In this document: one piece after another, positions 51,372-60,623 of the stretch
Layout: each line of letters begins with the position of its first letter
Position numbering within the stretch: position 1 is the stretch's first letter
Origin: an uncultured Treponema sp.
Lineage (GTDB): Bacteria; Spirochaetota; Spirochaetia; Treponematales; Treponemataceae
Direction: 5' to 3'
Length of the DNA: 64,000 bases
Assembly: GCA_900319625.1 (NCBI GenBank)
Contig: ONPD01000001.1
Location: forward strand, 186,001 to 250,000
The notes under the pieces: generated by a model
Told to the model about the DNA's origin: nothing
Seen by the model: the letters and a program-made list of their open reading frames with translations, nothing else
The model's database searches: none
Program-made: the position numbers and the translations under genes

Positions 51372-52661
51372 ATGAAAAAAACGAATCTAATTTTGTGTGC
51401 AGCTTTACTGGCTGTATCGGTTTTTACGGGATGTAAAAAGTCTGGTAAATCAAATTCAATCAGCATTATGTTCCAGGGTTCGGATTCAGAACAGGCCGCA
51501 ATCAAGGCCTGCTCTGAAAAATTTACAAAACAGACTGGAATTAATGTTGAACTTTTGTACACTCCTCACGATTCTTATACATCTAAGCTCGCAAGCTTTA
51601 TTAAAAACAAAAATGTGCCTGATATCATCAGTGTTGATGGTCCTGTTCTGGCAAGCCTTGCATGGTCAGGCGTTATTCAGTGCGTAGAGCCTTATATCGA
51701 TTCAGAAATCATAAAGGATATGACACCTTCCAACATTGCTCAGTGTACTTATCCTGTAGACAATAAGCTTTATGCCATCAGTTATGCAGACTCAACAGTA
51801 TTACTTTACTGTAATAAAACATATCTTAACAAAATTGGTGCAAGAATTCCAAAATCGGTAGAAGATGCCTGGACAATTGAAGAATTTGACGACATCCTTA
51901 CAAAGCTTGCAGCTCTTCCTGAAGTTACATGGCCTCTTGATTTAATGTGGGCATGGAATATTGCAGGTTCAGAATGGGGAACATATGCTTTCTATGAATG
52001 TCTTGCTTCCGGTGGTTCTGATCTTATTGACCGCGCAACATGGAAGGCTGACGGAACTTTAAACAGTCCTGAATCAGTAAATGTTTTGAAATACTTCCAG
52101 AAATGGGGTACAAAGGGCTGGATTGTTCCAAAATCTGCCGGAGAAAACACTCTTTACAATGACAAGCGCCAGACTGCTATTGCATGGAACGGAAACTGGA
52201 ATTTCCTTACCTGCGAAGCTGCAATGGGTGACGAAGTAATTGCCCTTCCACTTCCTAACTTTGGAAAGGGAACTCGTACTCCAAACGCAACCTGGATCTG
52301 GGGTATTTCCGCAACAAGTAAAAAAGCTGATAAAGCCGGAAAATTCCTGAGCTTTATGATGACTGATACAGACTTCCTTGATGCTATGGAAGCAAATGCC
52401 TGCTATCCTGCATTGAAAAAGTTTGCTGCCCGTTGTGAAACTTACATGGATCCTGCAAAAATGGCTATTGCTTATGAGCAGTCAAACTACGCTGTAAGCC
52501 GTCCTAACCATCCTGCTTATCCGACAATCACACTTGCTTTCTCTGATGCATTTGAAGCTGTTCTTAACGGTGCTGACATCAAGTCTGAACTTGATAAGGC
52601 TGCCCAGAAAATTGATGAAGACATCAGTGATAATGGCGGATACCCTCCATTTGGAAAGTAA
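51372..52661 (+). CDS. Sugar ABC transporter substrate-binding lipoprotein
   Basis: 429 residues counted from ATG 51372, which follows GGAG (51362-51365); ATG 51360 overlaps that site and is unlikely. Lipoprotein signal ending FTGC (Cys21). The mature protein is a family-1 (MalE/UgpB-like) solute-binding protein: 'SEKFTKQTGINVELLYTPHD', 'DIISVDGPVLASLAWSGVIQ', 'QTAIAWNGNWNF' and 'FMMTDTDFLDAM' blocks. By context it binds sucrose or short fructans outside the inner membrane and passes them to the two permeases. A stem-loop lies between it and the first permease gene. Confidence 0.92.
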   Translation: MKKTNLILCAALLAVSVFTGCKKSGKSNSISIMFQGSDSEQAAIKACSEKFTKQTGINVELLYTPHDSYTSKLASFIKNKNVPDIISVDGPVLASLAWSGVIQCVEPYIDSEIIKDMTPSNIAQCTYPVDNKLYAISYADSTVLLYCNKTYLNKIGARIPKSVEDAWTIEEFDDILTKLAALPEVTWPLDLMWAWNIAGSEWGTYAFYECLASGGSDLIDRATWKADGTLNSPESVNVLKYFQKWGTKGWIVPKSAGENTLYNDKRQTAIAWNGNWNFLTCEAAMGDEVIALPLPNFGKGTRTPNATWIWGISATSKKADKAGKFLSFMMTDTDFLDAMEANACYPALKKFAARCETYMDPAKMAIAYEQSNYAVSRPNHPAYPTITLAFSDAFEAVLNGADIKSELDKAAQKIDEDISDNGGYPPFGK

Positions 52662-52676
52662 TAAAAATTAAAAATA

Positions 52677-52710
52677 TCCCGGAAGAATTAACCTCCTGAT
52701 TTTTCCGGGA
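52677..52710 (+). terminator. Intercistronic stem-loop after the binding-protein gene
   Basis: TCCCGGAA (52677-52684) pairs with TTCCGGGA (52703-52710). The T tract is 12 bases further on (52721-52729), so this is more likely a partial terminator or an mRNA-stabilising hairpin that keeps the binding protein in excess over the permeases, as known for mal-type operons. Confidence 0.6.
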
Positions 52711-52742
52711 CTTTCCTCTAATTTTTTTTCAGAGAGTAAAAT

Positions 52743-53663
52743 ATGAAGAACTCAGTATTTAAATCCCTTGGGGAAAAGAATATCCGGCAGGAAATCTTAA
52801 TGCTTCTTCCGGCCTGCGTACTGCTCATTATTTTTATGGTTGCGCCTTTTTTTTCAGCTTTCGGCCTTTCGCTTTCAAATCAAAAGCTGATTCCAAATCC
52901 TATGGTTCCGGCAAAATTTATAGGATTAAGAAATTACATTCAGATTTTTAAGGATATAAGCTTCTGGCAGGCTTTTAAAAACGTAATTCTATTTACGCTT
53001 ATGGTAATTCCCCTGCAGTGCGGCTTTGCCCTTTTGATGGCAAATGCTCTGAACAGAGTCAGATTTATCAAAAGCTTTTTGAGGAGCATGTTTTTTCTTC
53101 CTTATATTACTCCAATGGTTATTGTAGCCGTAATCTGGAAATCTATTTATCAGTATCCGGACGGTATTGCAAATCTTGCCCTTAAAGTTTGTACTCTTGG
53201 TTTTGGAAAACCTTTAGACTGGCTGGGAAATAAAAATTCAGCCCTGATTGCAATTACTCTGCTTTCTGCCTGGCAGGCTTTCGGTTTTCAGATGATTGTT
53301 TATCTTGGTGCCTTGCAGAGCATTCCTTCTTCACTTTATGAAGCTGCAAATATTGACGGTGCAAATTCCCGCCAGATTTTTTTCAATATTACGTGGCCAG
53401 CCCTGAAAGAAACAAACACCCTTGTTCTTATTATTACAACAATTCAGGCTTTAAAACTTTTTACTCAGGTAAATATCATGACAAAGGGTGGTCCTAACGG
53501 TGCCACAAATACCCTTGTTCATTATATATATCAGAGCGGATTTACAGGACAAAAAATCGGATATGCTTCCGCAGCCTCTGTAATTCTCTTCCTTTTAATT
53601 CTTGTGATTTTCCTTGTTCAGAATAAGCTTTTGCGTGGAAAAGAAGAAAAATCACGGGACTAA
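52743..53663 (+). CDS. Sugar ABC transporter permease (MalF/UgpA type)
   Basis: 306 residues, six membrane helices, inner membrane. The cytoplasmic EAA loop that contacts the ATPase reads 'YEAANIDGANSRQIFFNITWP' within ~205-230. N-terminal 'MVAPFFSAFGLSLSNQKLI' and 'ALNRVRFIKSFLRSMFFLPY' are typical for MalF-like carbohydrate permeases. GAGAG lies before ATG 52743. The partner permease starts 19 bases after its stop. With it, the binding protein and an ATPase encoded elsewhere it should form the importer. Confidence 0.93.
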   Translation: MKNSVFKSLGEKNIRQEILMLLPACVLLIIFMVAPFFSAFGLSLSNQKLIPNPMVPAKFIGLRNYIQIFKDISFWQAFKNVILFTLMVIPLQCGFALLMANALNRVRFIKSFLRSMFFLPYITPMVIVAVIWKSIYQYPDGIANLALKVCTLGFGKPLDWLGNKNSALIAITLLSAWQAFGFQMIVYLGALQSIPSSLYEAANIDGANSRQIFFNITWPALKETNTLVLIITTIQALKLFTQVNIMTKGGPNGATNTLVHYIYQSGFTGQKIGYASAASVILFLLILVIFLVQNKLLRGKEEKSRD

Positions 53664-53682
53664 CTGAACTGGAGACTTTATT

Positions 53683-54528
53683 ATGGTAAGAAATAGACAA
53701 AAAGATATATATTTTTCAGGCTTTCTATTTATTCTTGGACTTCTGATTATCACTCCGATTTTCCTCATGTTCATTTCTTCGCTCAAGGATGACAGATATG
53801 AAATTATGCGTGATATGGGAAGCCTTAAGGCTTTTTTTGTTCTGCATCCGACTTTACACAACTTCAGGGAAGTGCTTTTTGAGTCAGTTCAGAACTTTGG
53901 CCGTTCATTTATTAATTCTATAATTGTACTTTCGGTTACTGTCGTGCTGACTTCGATAGTCTGTTCCATGGCGGGATATGCCTTGCAGAGGGGAAAGCTT
54001 AAAATCAAGAAATTTATCTTTCTTGTAGTTCTTTCGCTTTACATTATTCCAATGGAAGCAATCATGCTGCCTTTGATGTACCAGGTTTCTTCATGGGGGA
54101 TTACGGATACTTTTTCCGTGCAGATTCTTCCTTTTGTGGCAAGTCCGCTTTACATCTATCTTTTTTATAATTATTTTAAGGAGATTCCTGTTTCGCTTTC
54201 GGAAAATGCCGAGCTGGAAGGAGCTTCCTTCTGGCAGATTTTTAAAGACATTTATCTTCCTATGAATAAAGCCCCGATTATCACAGTCTGTATTCTTCAG
54301 GGAATGGATATGTGGAATCAGTATTTATGGCCGCTGCTTGTTACAACTGATCAGAAGGTGCGCCCTATGTCTGTTGCACTTTCGTCTTTTACAGGAACTG
54401 GCGGAGATATTTACTGGGATCAGCTTATGGCGGCTAGCGTTGTAATGCTTCTTCCGGTTCTTGTGCTTTTTATTATTTTCCAGCGAAACTTTATAGAATC
54501 AGTCGGTTCTTCGGCGGTTAAGGGATAA
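53683..54528 (+). CDS. Sugar ABC transporter permease (MalG/UgpE type)
   Basis: 281 residues with six membrane helices. EAA-type loop 'ENAELEGASFWQIFKDIYLPM' near 185-207. MalG-like features include the 'MNKAPIITVCILQGMDMWNQYLWPLL' region and the C-terminal 'FQRNFIESVGSSAVKG', which is the family's conserved end. GGAG precedes ATG 53683. It overlaps no gene; GH32 starts four bases after its stop. No msmK/malK-like ATPase gene follows, so a shared ATPase is implied. Confidence 0.93.
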   Translation: MVRNRQKDIYFSGFLFILGLLIITPIFLMFISSLKDDRYEIMRDMGSLKAFFVLHPTLHNFREVLFESVQNFGRSFINSIIVLSVTVVLTSIVCSMAGYALQRGKLKIKKFIFLVVLSLYIIPMEAIMLPLMYQVSSWGITDTFSVQILPFVASPLYIYLFYNYFKEIPVSLSENAELEGASFWQIFKDIYLPMNKAPIITVCILQGMDMWNQYLWPLLVTTDQKVRPMSVALSSFTGTGGDIYWDQLMAASVVMLLPVLVLFIIFQRNFIESVGSSAVKG

Positions 54529-54532
54529 TTTT

Positions 54533-56044
54533 ATGACTGACACATTATTGAAGGCTCAGAAAAAACAGGATGAATTGACTGGCATTATTGCGGCATCAGA
54601 GGAAATTAAAGAGCAGAGACCTCTTTTTCATTTTGCAACTCCCGGCGGCTGGTGTAATGACCCTAACGGCTTTTCTGAGTTTGACGGTAAAATTCATCTT
54701 TTTTACCAGTATCATCCTTATTCAACACAGTGGGGGCCCATGCACTGGGGCCACGTTACATCCGGCGATTTTCTTAAATGGGAAATTGAACCGGTAGCCC
54801 TTGCTCCTGACTCTGAGGCTGATTTTAAAGGCTGTTTTTCCGGGACGGCAATTGAGTATGAAGGAAAGCACCTTCTTGCCTATACCGGAGTTTCTGAAAA
54901 TGAAGAAGGTGAAGTTCAGAACCAGTGTTTAGCCTTTGGGGATGGAAAAAATTACAAAAAAGTCAGCAGTCAGCCTGTAATTACAGCCCGCGATATTCCT
55001 TTTGATTATGTTCATGCCCACTTCCGCGATCCAAAAATCTGGAAGAAAGATGGAAAAATCTATATGATTTGCGGACTTAAGCAGAAGGATGGAAAAGGCT
55101 GTCTTGTAATGTTTGAATCAGCGGATGCAAAAAAATGGACTTACAAAGGCGTAATTGATTCAAGTCGAGACGGACTCAGCACTATGTGGGAATGTCCGGA
55201 TATTTCTGTAATAAATGGAAAAGAGCTTCTGATATTTTCACCCCAGGAGATGAAGGAAAATTATGATCTTGGCTTTCACGATGGTAACAACAGCATTTAT
55301 GTAAGCGGAAAACTGGATTACGAAAAATGCATCTTTACCCGCGAGCGTCGTCCTGAAAATAATTATACTGCCGCCCTTGTTGATTACGGAATTGATTTTT
55401 ATGCCCCTGAAAGTCTGCAGCTTTCTGACGGACGCCTTATTATGACAGCCTGGATGCAGGCCTGGGAATCTTATATTACACCGGAAAATTACATCTGGTC
55501 GGGAATGATGACTCTGCCCCGCGAGCTTTCCTTAAAAAATGGAAGGCTTTACCAGAAGCCTGTAAGGGAACTTGAAAGCTGGAAGTCTGAGGGCAGGACA
55601 GGAGAAATTGACGGCGGCAAAAATGAATGTATTTTTGAAAAGGGCAGGAGGCATTTTGAACTGGATCTTAAAAGTCAGGCCGCTTCCGGTCAGATAAATC
55701 TGAGTCTCGCGGGCGGGGCTGAAAAAGTGATGCTCAAAATCAATCTGGATGATAAATCCATTTCTTTTGACAGATCAGAAAGCCTTGTTGCGGGAAAAAT
55801 TCCTTATAGAAAGGCAAAAATCAGAACTGAGGAAAATGCCGGCGGGGAAAACAGCCAGACCGGCGGAAAATTTAAATTTCAGATAATCTGTGATACCTGT
55901 TCGCTGGAAGTTTTTATAAATGACGGAATTATGACTTTTACCAATATTTTTTTTATGAGTGATGTTTTATCTGATTTAGTCATTGAAAACGGTACAAATC
56001 AGTCACTCACTTATGATTTCTGGAAAATTCAGGAGAAGAAATAA
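54533..56044 (+). CDS. scrB: GH32 beta-fructofuranosidase (sucrose/sucrose-6-phosphate hydrolase)
   Basis: 503 residues, no signal peptide, hence cytosolic. Catalytic residues are visible: nucleophile Asp43 in 'GGWCNDPNG' (Cys replaces the usual Met of WMNDPNG), transition-state Asp166 in 'HFRDPKIW', and acid/base Glu220 in 'MWECPDI'. A five-bladed propeller is followed by a C-terminal beta-sandwich (~360-503). With an ABC importer (not a PTS) the substrate would be unphosphorylated sucrose or a short fructan; sucrose-6-phosphate hydrolase is the family name. It lies between the permeases and fructokinase. AAGGGA serves as ribosome site. Confidence 0.94.
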   Translation: MTDTLLKAQKKQDELTGIIAASEEIKEQRPLFHFATPGGWCNDPNGFSEFDGKIHLFYQYHPYSTQWGPMHWGHVTSGDFLKWEIEPVALAPDSEADFKGCFSGTAIEYEGKHLLAYTGVSENEEGEVQNQCLAFGDGKNYKKVSSQPVITARDIPFDYVHAHFRDPKIWKKDGKIYMICGLKQKDGKGCLVMFESADAKKWTYKGVIDSSRDGLSTMWECPDISVINGKELLIFSPQEMKENYDLGFHDGNNSIYVSGKLDYEKCIFTRERRPENNYTAALVDYGIDFYAPESLQLSDGRLIMTAWMQAWESYITPENYIWSGMMTLPRELSLKNGRLYQKPVRELESWKSEGRTGEIDGGKNECIFEKGRRHFELDLKSQAASGQINLSLAGGAEKVMLKINLDDKSISFDRSESLVAGKIPYRKAKIRTEENAGGENSQTGGKFKFQIICDTCSLEVFINDGIMTFTNIFFMSDVLSDLVIENGTNQSLTYDFWKIQEKK

Positions 56045-57019
56045 ATGAAAAATGATGTAATTGCTCTTGGTGAGCTTTTGATTGATTTTACGCAGAATGG
56101 AATAAGTCAGGCCGGCAACTGGATGATGGAAGCAAATCCAGGCGGAGCTCCCTGCAACGTGCTTGCCATGCTTACAAAACTGGGGCATAAAACTGCTTTT
56201 CTTGGACAAGTCGGAAATGATATGTTCGGAAAAATGCTGAAGGACAGAGTTTCCGCAATCGGAATTGATGTATCAAATCTTATTTTGTCTGATGAATACA
56301 ATACTACTCTGGCTTTTGTTCACACAGCCCCGGATGGCGACAGGGATTTTTCTTTTTACCGGAAAACCGGCGCTGATGCTTTTTTGAAAAAAGAGAGTAT
56401 TAAGGCTGAGGCTTTTAAAAATGCCCGTATTTTCCATTTTGGGACTCTTTCCATGACAAATCCTGTTGTAAATGAAGCAACAGAATTTGCTCTGGAAAGG
56501 GCAAAAAATGCAGGACTTTTAATTTCATTTGATCCGAATCTTCGCAAGCCTCTCTGGGATTCCCTTGAAAAGGCAAAAGAGCGCATCTGGTATGGAATTT
56601 CTGTCTGCAATATTCTTAAAATTTCTGAGGATGAACTTGAATTCATCACAGGCGAAAAGGATATAAAAAAGGGAATCTCCGCAATCAGGGAAAAAAATAA
56701 AATTCCTTTGATTACTATCACAATGGGAAAGCATGGAAGCGCCTCTTCTTATCTTGGAAAGGATGGAAGCGAGCTTTTCCTTGAGGCAGAAACTTTTTCA
56801 AATGTAAAAACAATTGATACAACAGGAGCCGGCGATACTTTCTGCGCCTGCATACTGCATGAAATACTTAAAAATGGCTATGAAGACTTTTCTATGGAAA
56901 GAATGGGTGCGATGCTGAGGTTTGCAAATGCGGCTTCTTCCCTGATCACTACAAGGAAGGGGGCCCTTTGCGTAATGCCGGATCAGGCAGAAATTTTAAA
57001 ATTAATTGAAGCAGATTAG
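56045..57019 (+). CDS. scrK: PfkB-family fructokinase
   Basis: 324 residues. Phosphorylates the fructose released by the GH32 enzyme to fructose-6-phosphate using ATP. Ribokinase-fold signatures: 'NPGGAPCNVLAMLTKLG' near the N-terminus and 'TTGAGDTFCACI' with catalytic base Asp264. The N-terminal 'IALGELLIDF' strand is typical. The ATG directly follows the GH32 stop codon with no gap; GGAG within the end of GH32 acts as ribosome site, so translation is coupled. It is the last gene of the sucrose operon. Confidence 0.93.
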   Translation: MKNDVIALGELLIDFTQNGISQAGNWMMEANPGGAPCNVLAMLTKLGHKTAFLGQVGNDMFGKMLKDRVSAIGIDVSNLILSDEYNTTLAFVHTAPDGDRDFSFYRKTGADAFLKKESIKAEAFKNARIFHFGTLSMTNPVVNEATEFALERAKNAGLLISFDPNLRKPLWDSLEKAKERIWYGISVCNILKISEDELEFITGEKDIKKGISAIREKNKIPLITITMGKHGSASSYLGKDGSELFLEAETFSNVKTIDTTGAGDTFCACILHEILKNGYEDFSMERMGAMLRFANAASSLITTRKGALCVMPDQAEILKLIEAD

Positions 57020-57084
57020 TAAAGCTATTATTGAGAATAACTATTTGTTTTAATATAATACTGTCGGGAGGATTGCTGACTTTT

Positions 57085-58464
57085 ATGAAAGAAAATCAGC
57101 GCAGACTGGCAGTATTAATTTCTTCACTGCTGGCACTTTATTTAATATTATCGACAGTTTTTTATTTTGTTTTTCCGCTGAAGCAGGAGCATTCAGCCCG
57201 TGACTTTCATATTCTGCTTACGGAAACAATTCATAATGCAATCGAAAAAAAGCTGGACGCTCCGATTCTTCTTTCCATGAGTATGTCTCATAACACCCTT
57301 TTAAAGGCTCTTTTGAAGAAAGAAGAAAATTACACTGAAGAAAGGCTTACAGAAATTATGAAAGCCTGGCTTGGTGATAAAAAGCGGGTAGGAAAGTGTT
57401 CAACATCCTTTCTGGTTTCTGAAAAAACACGGCGCTATTTTACAGGTGACGGACTTGTTAAAACGCTTGATCCTTATTCTGACCCTCACGATATCTGGTA
57501 CAATGATTTTATAAGCAGAAATGTTCCGCTTGCTCTGGATGTGGATGTAGATCAGAATAACCGGCAGATTTGGACTGTATTCTTAAATGCCCGCATGGAG
57601 GATGAAAATAAAAATGTTCTTGGTGTTTGCGGACTGGGAATTACAATGAATGAGCTGCAGGAGATTTTTAATGAATATGAAAACAAGTATAACATCAAAA
57701 TAAATCTTGTGGACGAAAACGGTCTTGTTCAGGTTGATACCAGCTCAGTTAATATAGAAACAAATTACTACAGTACACAGGTCTTTTCAAAAGATGATGA
57801 CTACACTTATAAAAAATTGAAAAAAGGTTTTGCCGTTACAAGTTATATCAGTCAGCTGGGCTGGTATCTTGTTGTGCGTAATAAGGAATTAAAGCGTTCT
57901 GAATTTTTGCTGGATCCGCATTATATTATTGCCCAGCTTCTTTCTTTTCTTCTGCTGCTTCTTGCGGGCTTTTTAATTTCCCGAAAAATAAGCAGGAACT
58001 TCAAAAGTGGTGGAAACGCCGGAAATGTTGATGCCATTACCGGACTTTTTAACCGCAATTATTTTAAGGAAGTTTATGGTGAAAAAGGTGTTTTCAATAC
58101 CACAAGATATAAATCTATTGCGGTTTTTGATATTGACTCCTTTAAGGAAGCCAACGATACCATGGACGGAGACAAGATTCTTAAGGATGTTACCGAAGCC
58201 GCAAAACAGACAATCGGTTTGAATGGTGAGATTTTCCGCTGGGGTGGAGATGAATTTGCAGTTTTAATGGAGGAGCCCGTAAATCAGGCTTATGACAGCT
58301 GCAAGACCTTCTGTCATATGGTAGCGGATGAAGGAAAGGTTACGGTTTCGGTTGGTGTAACTACAGTGCGCCTTTCAGATACCATTAAAAAGAATTATTA
58401 CAGGGCAGCTCAGGGCTGCTATCTTGTTAAGGAAATGGGCGGAAACGACGTAAAACGCTCATAA
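57085..58464 (+). CDS. Membrane-bound diguanylate cyclase with extracytoplasmic Cache-like sensor
   Basis: 459 residues from ATG 57085; the open frame begins earlier at TTG 57031, and GGGAGGA (57066-57072) sits 12-13 bases before the ATG, which is long. Membrane helix ~9-31, Cache-like sensor ~40-275 ('DPHDIWYNDFISRNVPLALD', 'ILGVCGLGIT'-type strand), second helix ~285-303, GGDEF domain from ~318. The catalytic GGDEF at 387-391 is intact ('FRWGGDEFAVL'), with metal Asp in 'VFDIDSFKEAND'. It should make c-di-GMP from two GTP. No RxxD inhibitory site is seen before GGDEF. It is followed by a second cyclase after 32 bases. Confidence 0.9.
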   Translation: MKENQRRLAVLISSLLALYLILSTVFYFVFPLKQEHSARDFHILLTETIHNAIEKKLDAPILLSMSMSHNTLLKALLKKEENYTEERLTEIMKAWLGDKKRVGKCSTSFLVSEKTRRYFTGDGLVKTLDPYSDPHDIWYNDFISRNVPLALDVDVDQNNRQIWTVFLNARMEDENKNVLGVCGLGITMNELQEIFNEYENKYNIKINLVDENGLVQVDTSSVNIETNYYSTQVFSKDDDYTYKKLKKGFAVTSYISQLGWYLVVRNKELKRSEFLLDPHYIIAQLLSFLLLLLAGFLISRKISRNFKSGGNAGNVDAITGLFNRNYFKEVYGEKGVFNTTRYKSIAVFDIDSFKEANDTMDGDKILKDVTEAAKQTIGLNGEIFRWGGDEFAVLMEEPVNQAYDSCKTFCHMVADEGKVTVSVGVTTVRLSDTIKKNYYRAAQGCYLVKEMGGNDVKRS

Positions 58465-58496
58465 AAAATTCTATGATAAATCTACAGGGGAAATAG

Positions 58497-60146
58497 ATGT
58501 CTATCAGGAAAAAACTTTACACACTTTTTGTTGCCTGCATTTTTGGAATTTACATTTCAGTTGTTTCTGTTGCTGCCCATCAGATGCGGGCTCTTGTCAG
58601 GGACTACAATGCTGAAAATATGGAAGTCATCTGTAAACGTAAAGTAAATGCCATAAATTCTCAGATGGAAAGTGCTGAGCGGGCAGTAAAAGTTATGGAA
58701 AATTATATTTTTGATAAGGTAGATTTTTCCAGATTTACTACAGACGCCGCCTACAGGGAACACTTTATGGAAGAATTTTCCCCATTTGCAAAGGAAGCCG
58801 CAAATATTGCGGTTGATACGGCCGCAGTTTATTTTCGCCTTGAACCGACTTACTACGGAGGCCAGAGCGGAGTTTTTATTGTAGATGACGGTGCCGGTAA
58901 ATTTATCAACGTAATTCCTACAAATATCCTTCAGTATGCTTCAAATGACCGTGAACGAGTGGGCTGGTATTATGAACCAAAAGAAAAGGGCCGCCCCATG
59001 TGGATGGAGCCATATTCCAACAAGAACATCAACGTTTATATGATTTCATACGTTTCGCCGCTTTATATTGAAGGTCAGTTTATTGGGGTTGTCGGAATTG
59101 ACATGAAAATGTCCACAATTCACAGGGTGATTGATTCAATCGAATATGAAGAAGGATTCGGCTTCCTTTTGGGACAGAGGGGCGGACTTGTTTATCATCC
59201 TGATTATCCGGCAGGCCTGAGTGCAATCCAGTTTAATGATGAGCTTGCTGCTGCTTCGGAATTTTTGCTGAAAGAAAAAGGGGCAGATAAAATCGGAACC
59301 TACAAGTGGCATGATGAGGAACAATACCTGATTGGTGGTGAAATGATAAACGGAATGATTCTTGCCATCAGTGTTTCCCGGGCTCAGGTTATCGCTCCCC
59401 TGGTAAAAATCAGAACTACAATGCTTTTGATTTTAGTGGGCATTTCTATTGTGGCCGCCTTTGCCATCTACCTGATTATGCGCCACGTTGTAAACCCTAT
59501 TGCGGAACTTACGAATGCGGCGTCAAGAATCGCAAAGGGTGAATTGAACTTTCCTATCCGCTATAAATCAAGTGATGAAATCGGCTTTCTTGCAGACAGC
59601 ATCAGAAAAATGGGTGTGGAGCTCAAGGAGTATATTTCCTACATTCACGCTCAGGCCTACACTGACGCAATGACCGGCGTGAGAAACAAGGCCGCCTACA
59701 TGGACGAAATCAAAGTGCTGGAAAGAAAAATTAACGCAGAGATGGCTGATTTTGCAATCGTGGTTTTTGATGTAAACGGACTTAAGCAGATTAATGATAA
59801 TATGGGGCACGAAATCGGAGATGCCTTAATCACAGATGCGGCTTATGCCATTAAGGAAGCCTTTGGCGATGACTGCGTTTACCGTATTGGCGGCGATGAA
59901 TTTATCGTCGTTAAGGAAAAAATCAGTCAGAATGTTTTGAACGGTTTTATTGAAGATTTTAAAAAGAACGTGTCAGACATTAATAATAAGGAAAGAAGCT
60001 ATGACACGACCCTTTCCATTTCTATGGGCTTCACCTTCTATGATGATGACAAGGATTACAAGACTGTCTTCAAGCGGGCTGATGAGGCTATGTACTTTAA
60101 TAAGCAGGAATTTTACAAGGGCCGCCGCGACCGCAGAAGTCATTAA
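58497..60146 (+). CDS. Membrane-bound diguanylate cyclase with Cache sensor and HAMP
   Basis: 549 residues. AGGGGA precedes ATG 58497. Membrane helix ~7-27; Cache-type sensor ~35-300 ('WYYEPKEKGRPMWMEPYSN', 'YVSPLYIEGQFIGVVGIDM' are the conserved blocks); helix ~305-325; HAMP ('VVNPIAELTNAASRIAKGEL'); GGDEF domain from ~385 with intact 'RIGGDEFIVV' at 465-469 and 'VFDVNGLKQINDN'. The RxxD product-inhibition site is not present. It should produce c-di-GMP in response to an outside ligand. Tandem with the previous cyclase, perhaps one operon, but with a different sensor and HAMP arrangement. Confidence 0.93.
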   Translation: MSIRKKLYTLFVACIFGIYISVVSVAAHQMRALVRDYNAENMEVICKRKVNAINSQMESAERAVKVMENYIFDKVDFSRFTTDAAYREHFMEEFSPFAKEAANIAVDTAAVYFRLEPTYYGGQSGVFIVDDGAGKFINVIPTNILQYASNDRERVGWYYEPKEKGRPMWMEPYSNKNINVYMISYVSPLYIEGQFIGVVGIDMKMSTIHRVIDSIEYEEGFGFLLGQRGGLVYHPDYPAGLSAIQFNDELAAASEFLLKEKGADKIGTYKWHDEEQYLIGGEMINGMILAISVSRAQVIAPLVKIRTTMLLILVGISIVAAFAIYLIMRHVVNPIAELTNAASRIAKGELNFPIRYKSSDEIGFLADSIRKMGVELKEYISYIHAQAYTDAMTGVRNKAAYMDEIKVLERKINAEMADFAIVVFDVNGLKQINDNMGHEIGDALITDAAYAIKEAFGDDCVYRIGGDEFIVVKEKISQNVLNGFIEDFKKNVSDINNKERSYDTTLSISMGFTFYDDDKDYKTVFKRADEAMYFNKQEFYKGRRDRRSH

Positions 60147-60176
60147 AAAAATCCTAGCGTTTCCCGATTTTTCATT

Positions 60177-60197
60177 TATAATTATTGCTATATAGCA
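60177..60197 (+). promoter_or_regulatory. -10 box and 12-bp palindrome upstream of desulfoferrodoxin
   Basis: TATAAT (60177-60182) is followed by the perfect palindrome TGCTATATAGCA (60186-60197), which would cover the transcription start. No clear -35 was found. The position fits a repressor operator for the oxygen-defence pair; the regulator is unknown. AAGGAG lies before ATG 60222. Confidence 0.5.
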
Positions 60198-60221
60198 TAT
60201 TTTAGTTTTAAGGAGACGAAT

Positions 60222-60599
60222 ATGAAAATGAGATTTTTTAAGTGCAAACATTGTGGCAAAGTTATTGCAATTCTTAAGGAAACAGATGTTCCAACAATCT
60301 GCTGCGGCGAAGAAATGGTCGAGCTTCACGCTGGAACTACAGACGGCGCTGTTGAAAAGCACGTTCCGGTAGTCACAACTCATGATAATATTGTAGAAAT
60401 TAACGTTGGTTCGGTTGCCCACCCAATGGAAGACAAGCACTACATTGAATGGATTGCCCTGCAGTCAGATCAGGGAATTCACATTAAGACTCTGCAGCCT
60501 GGCCAGGAACCAAAGGCAAGCTTTGCGGTAGTTGACGGAAACAAGGTCAATGAAGCCTACGCTTACTGTAACCTGCACGGCCTCTGGTCATCTAAGTAA
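60222..60599 (+). CDS. dfx: Desulfoferrodoxin (2Fe superoxide reductase)
   Basis: 125 residues. Reduces superoxide to peroxide without making oxygen. N-terminal desulforedoxin-like iron centre: Cys8-x2-Cys11 and Cys27-Cys28. The catalytic Fe(His)4Cys centre has His48 in 'EKHVPVV', His67 and His73 in 'AHPMEDKHYIEW', and Cys116/His119 in 'YCNLHGLW'; Glu46-Lys47 are the conserved active-site residues. Length and order are those of the two-iron class. A palindrome overlaps its promoter, and the flavodiiron gene follows after 24 bases in the same probable operon. Confidence 0.97.
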   Translation: MKMRFFKCKHCGKVIAILKETDVPTICCGEEMVELHAGTTDGAVEKHVPVVTTHDNIVEINVGSVAHPMEDKHYIEWIALQSDQGIHIKTLQPGQEPKASFAVVDGNKVNEAYAYCNLHGLWSSK

Positions 60600-60623
60600 G
60601 CAGGATTTTTGGAGAAAAGATAT

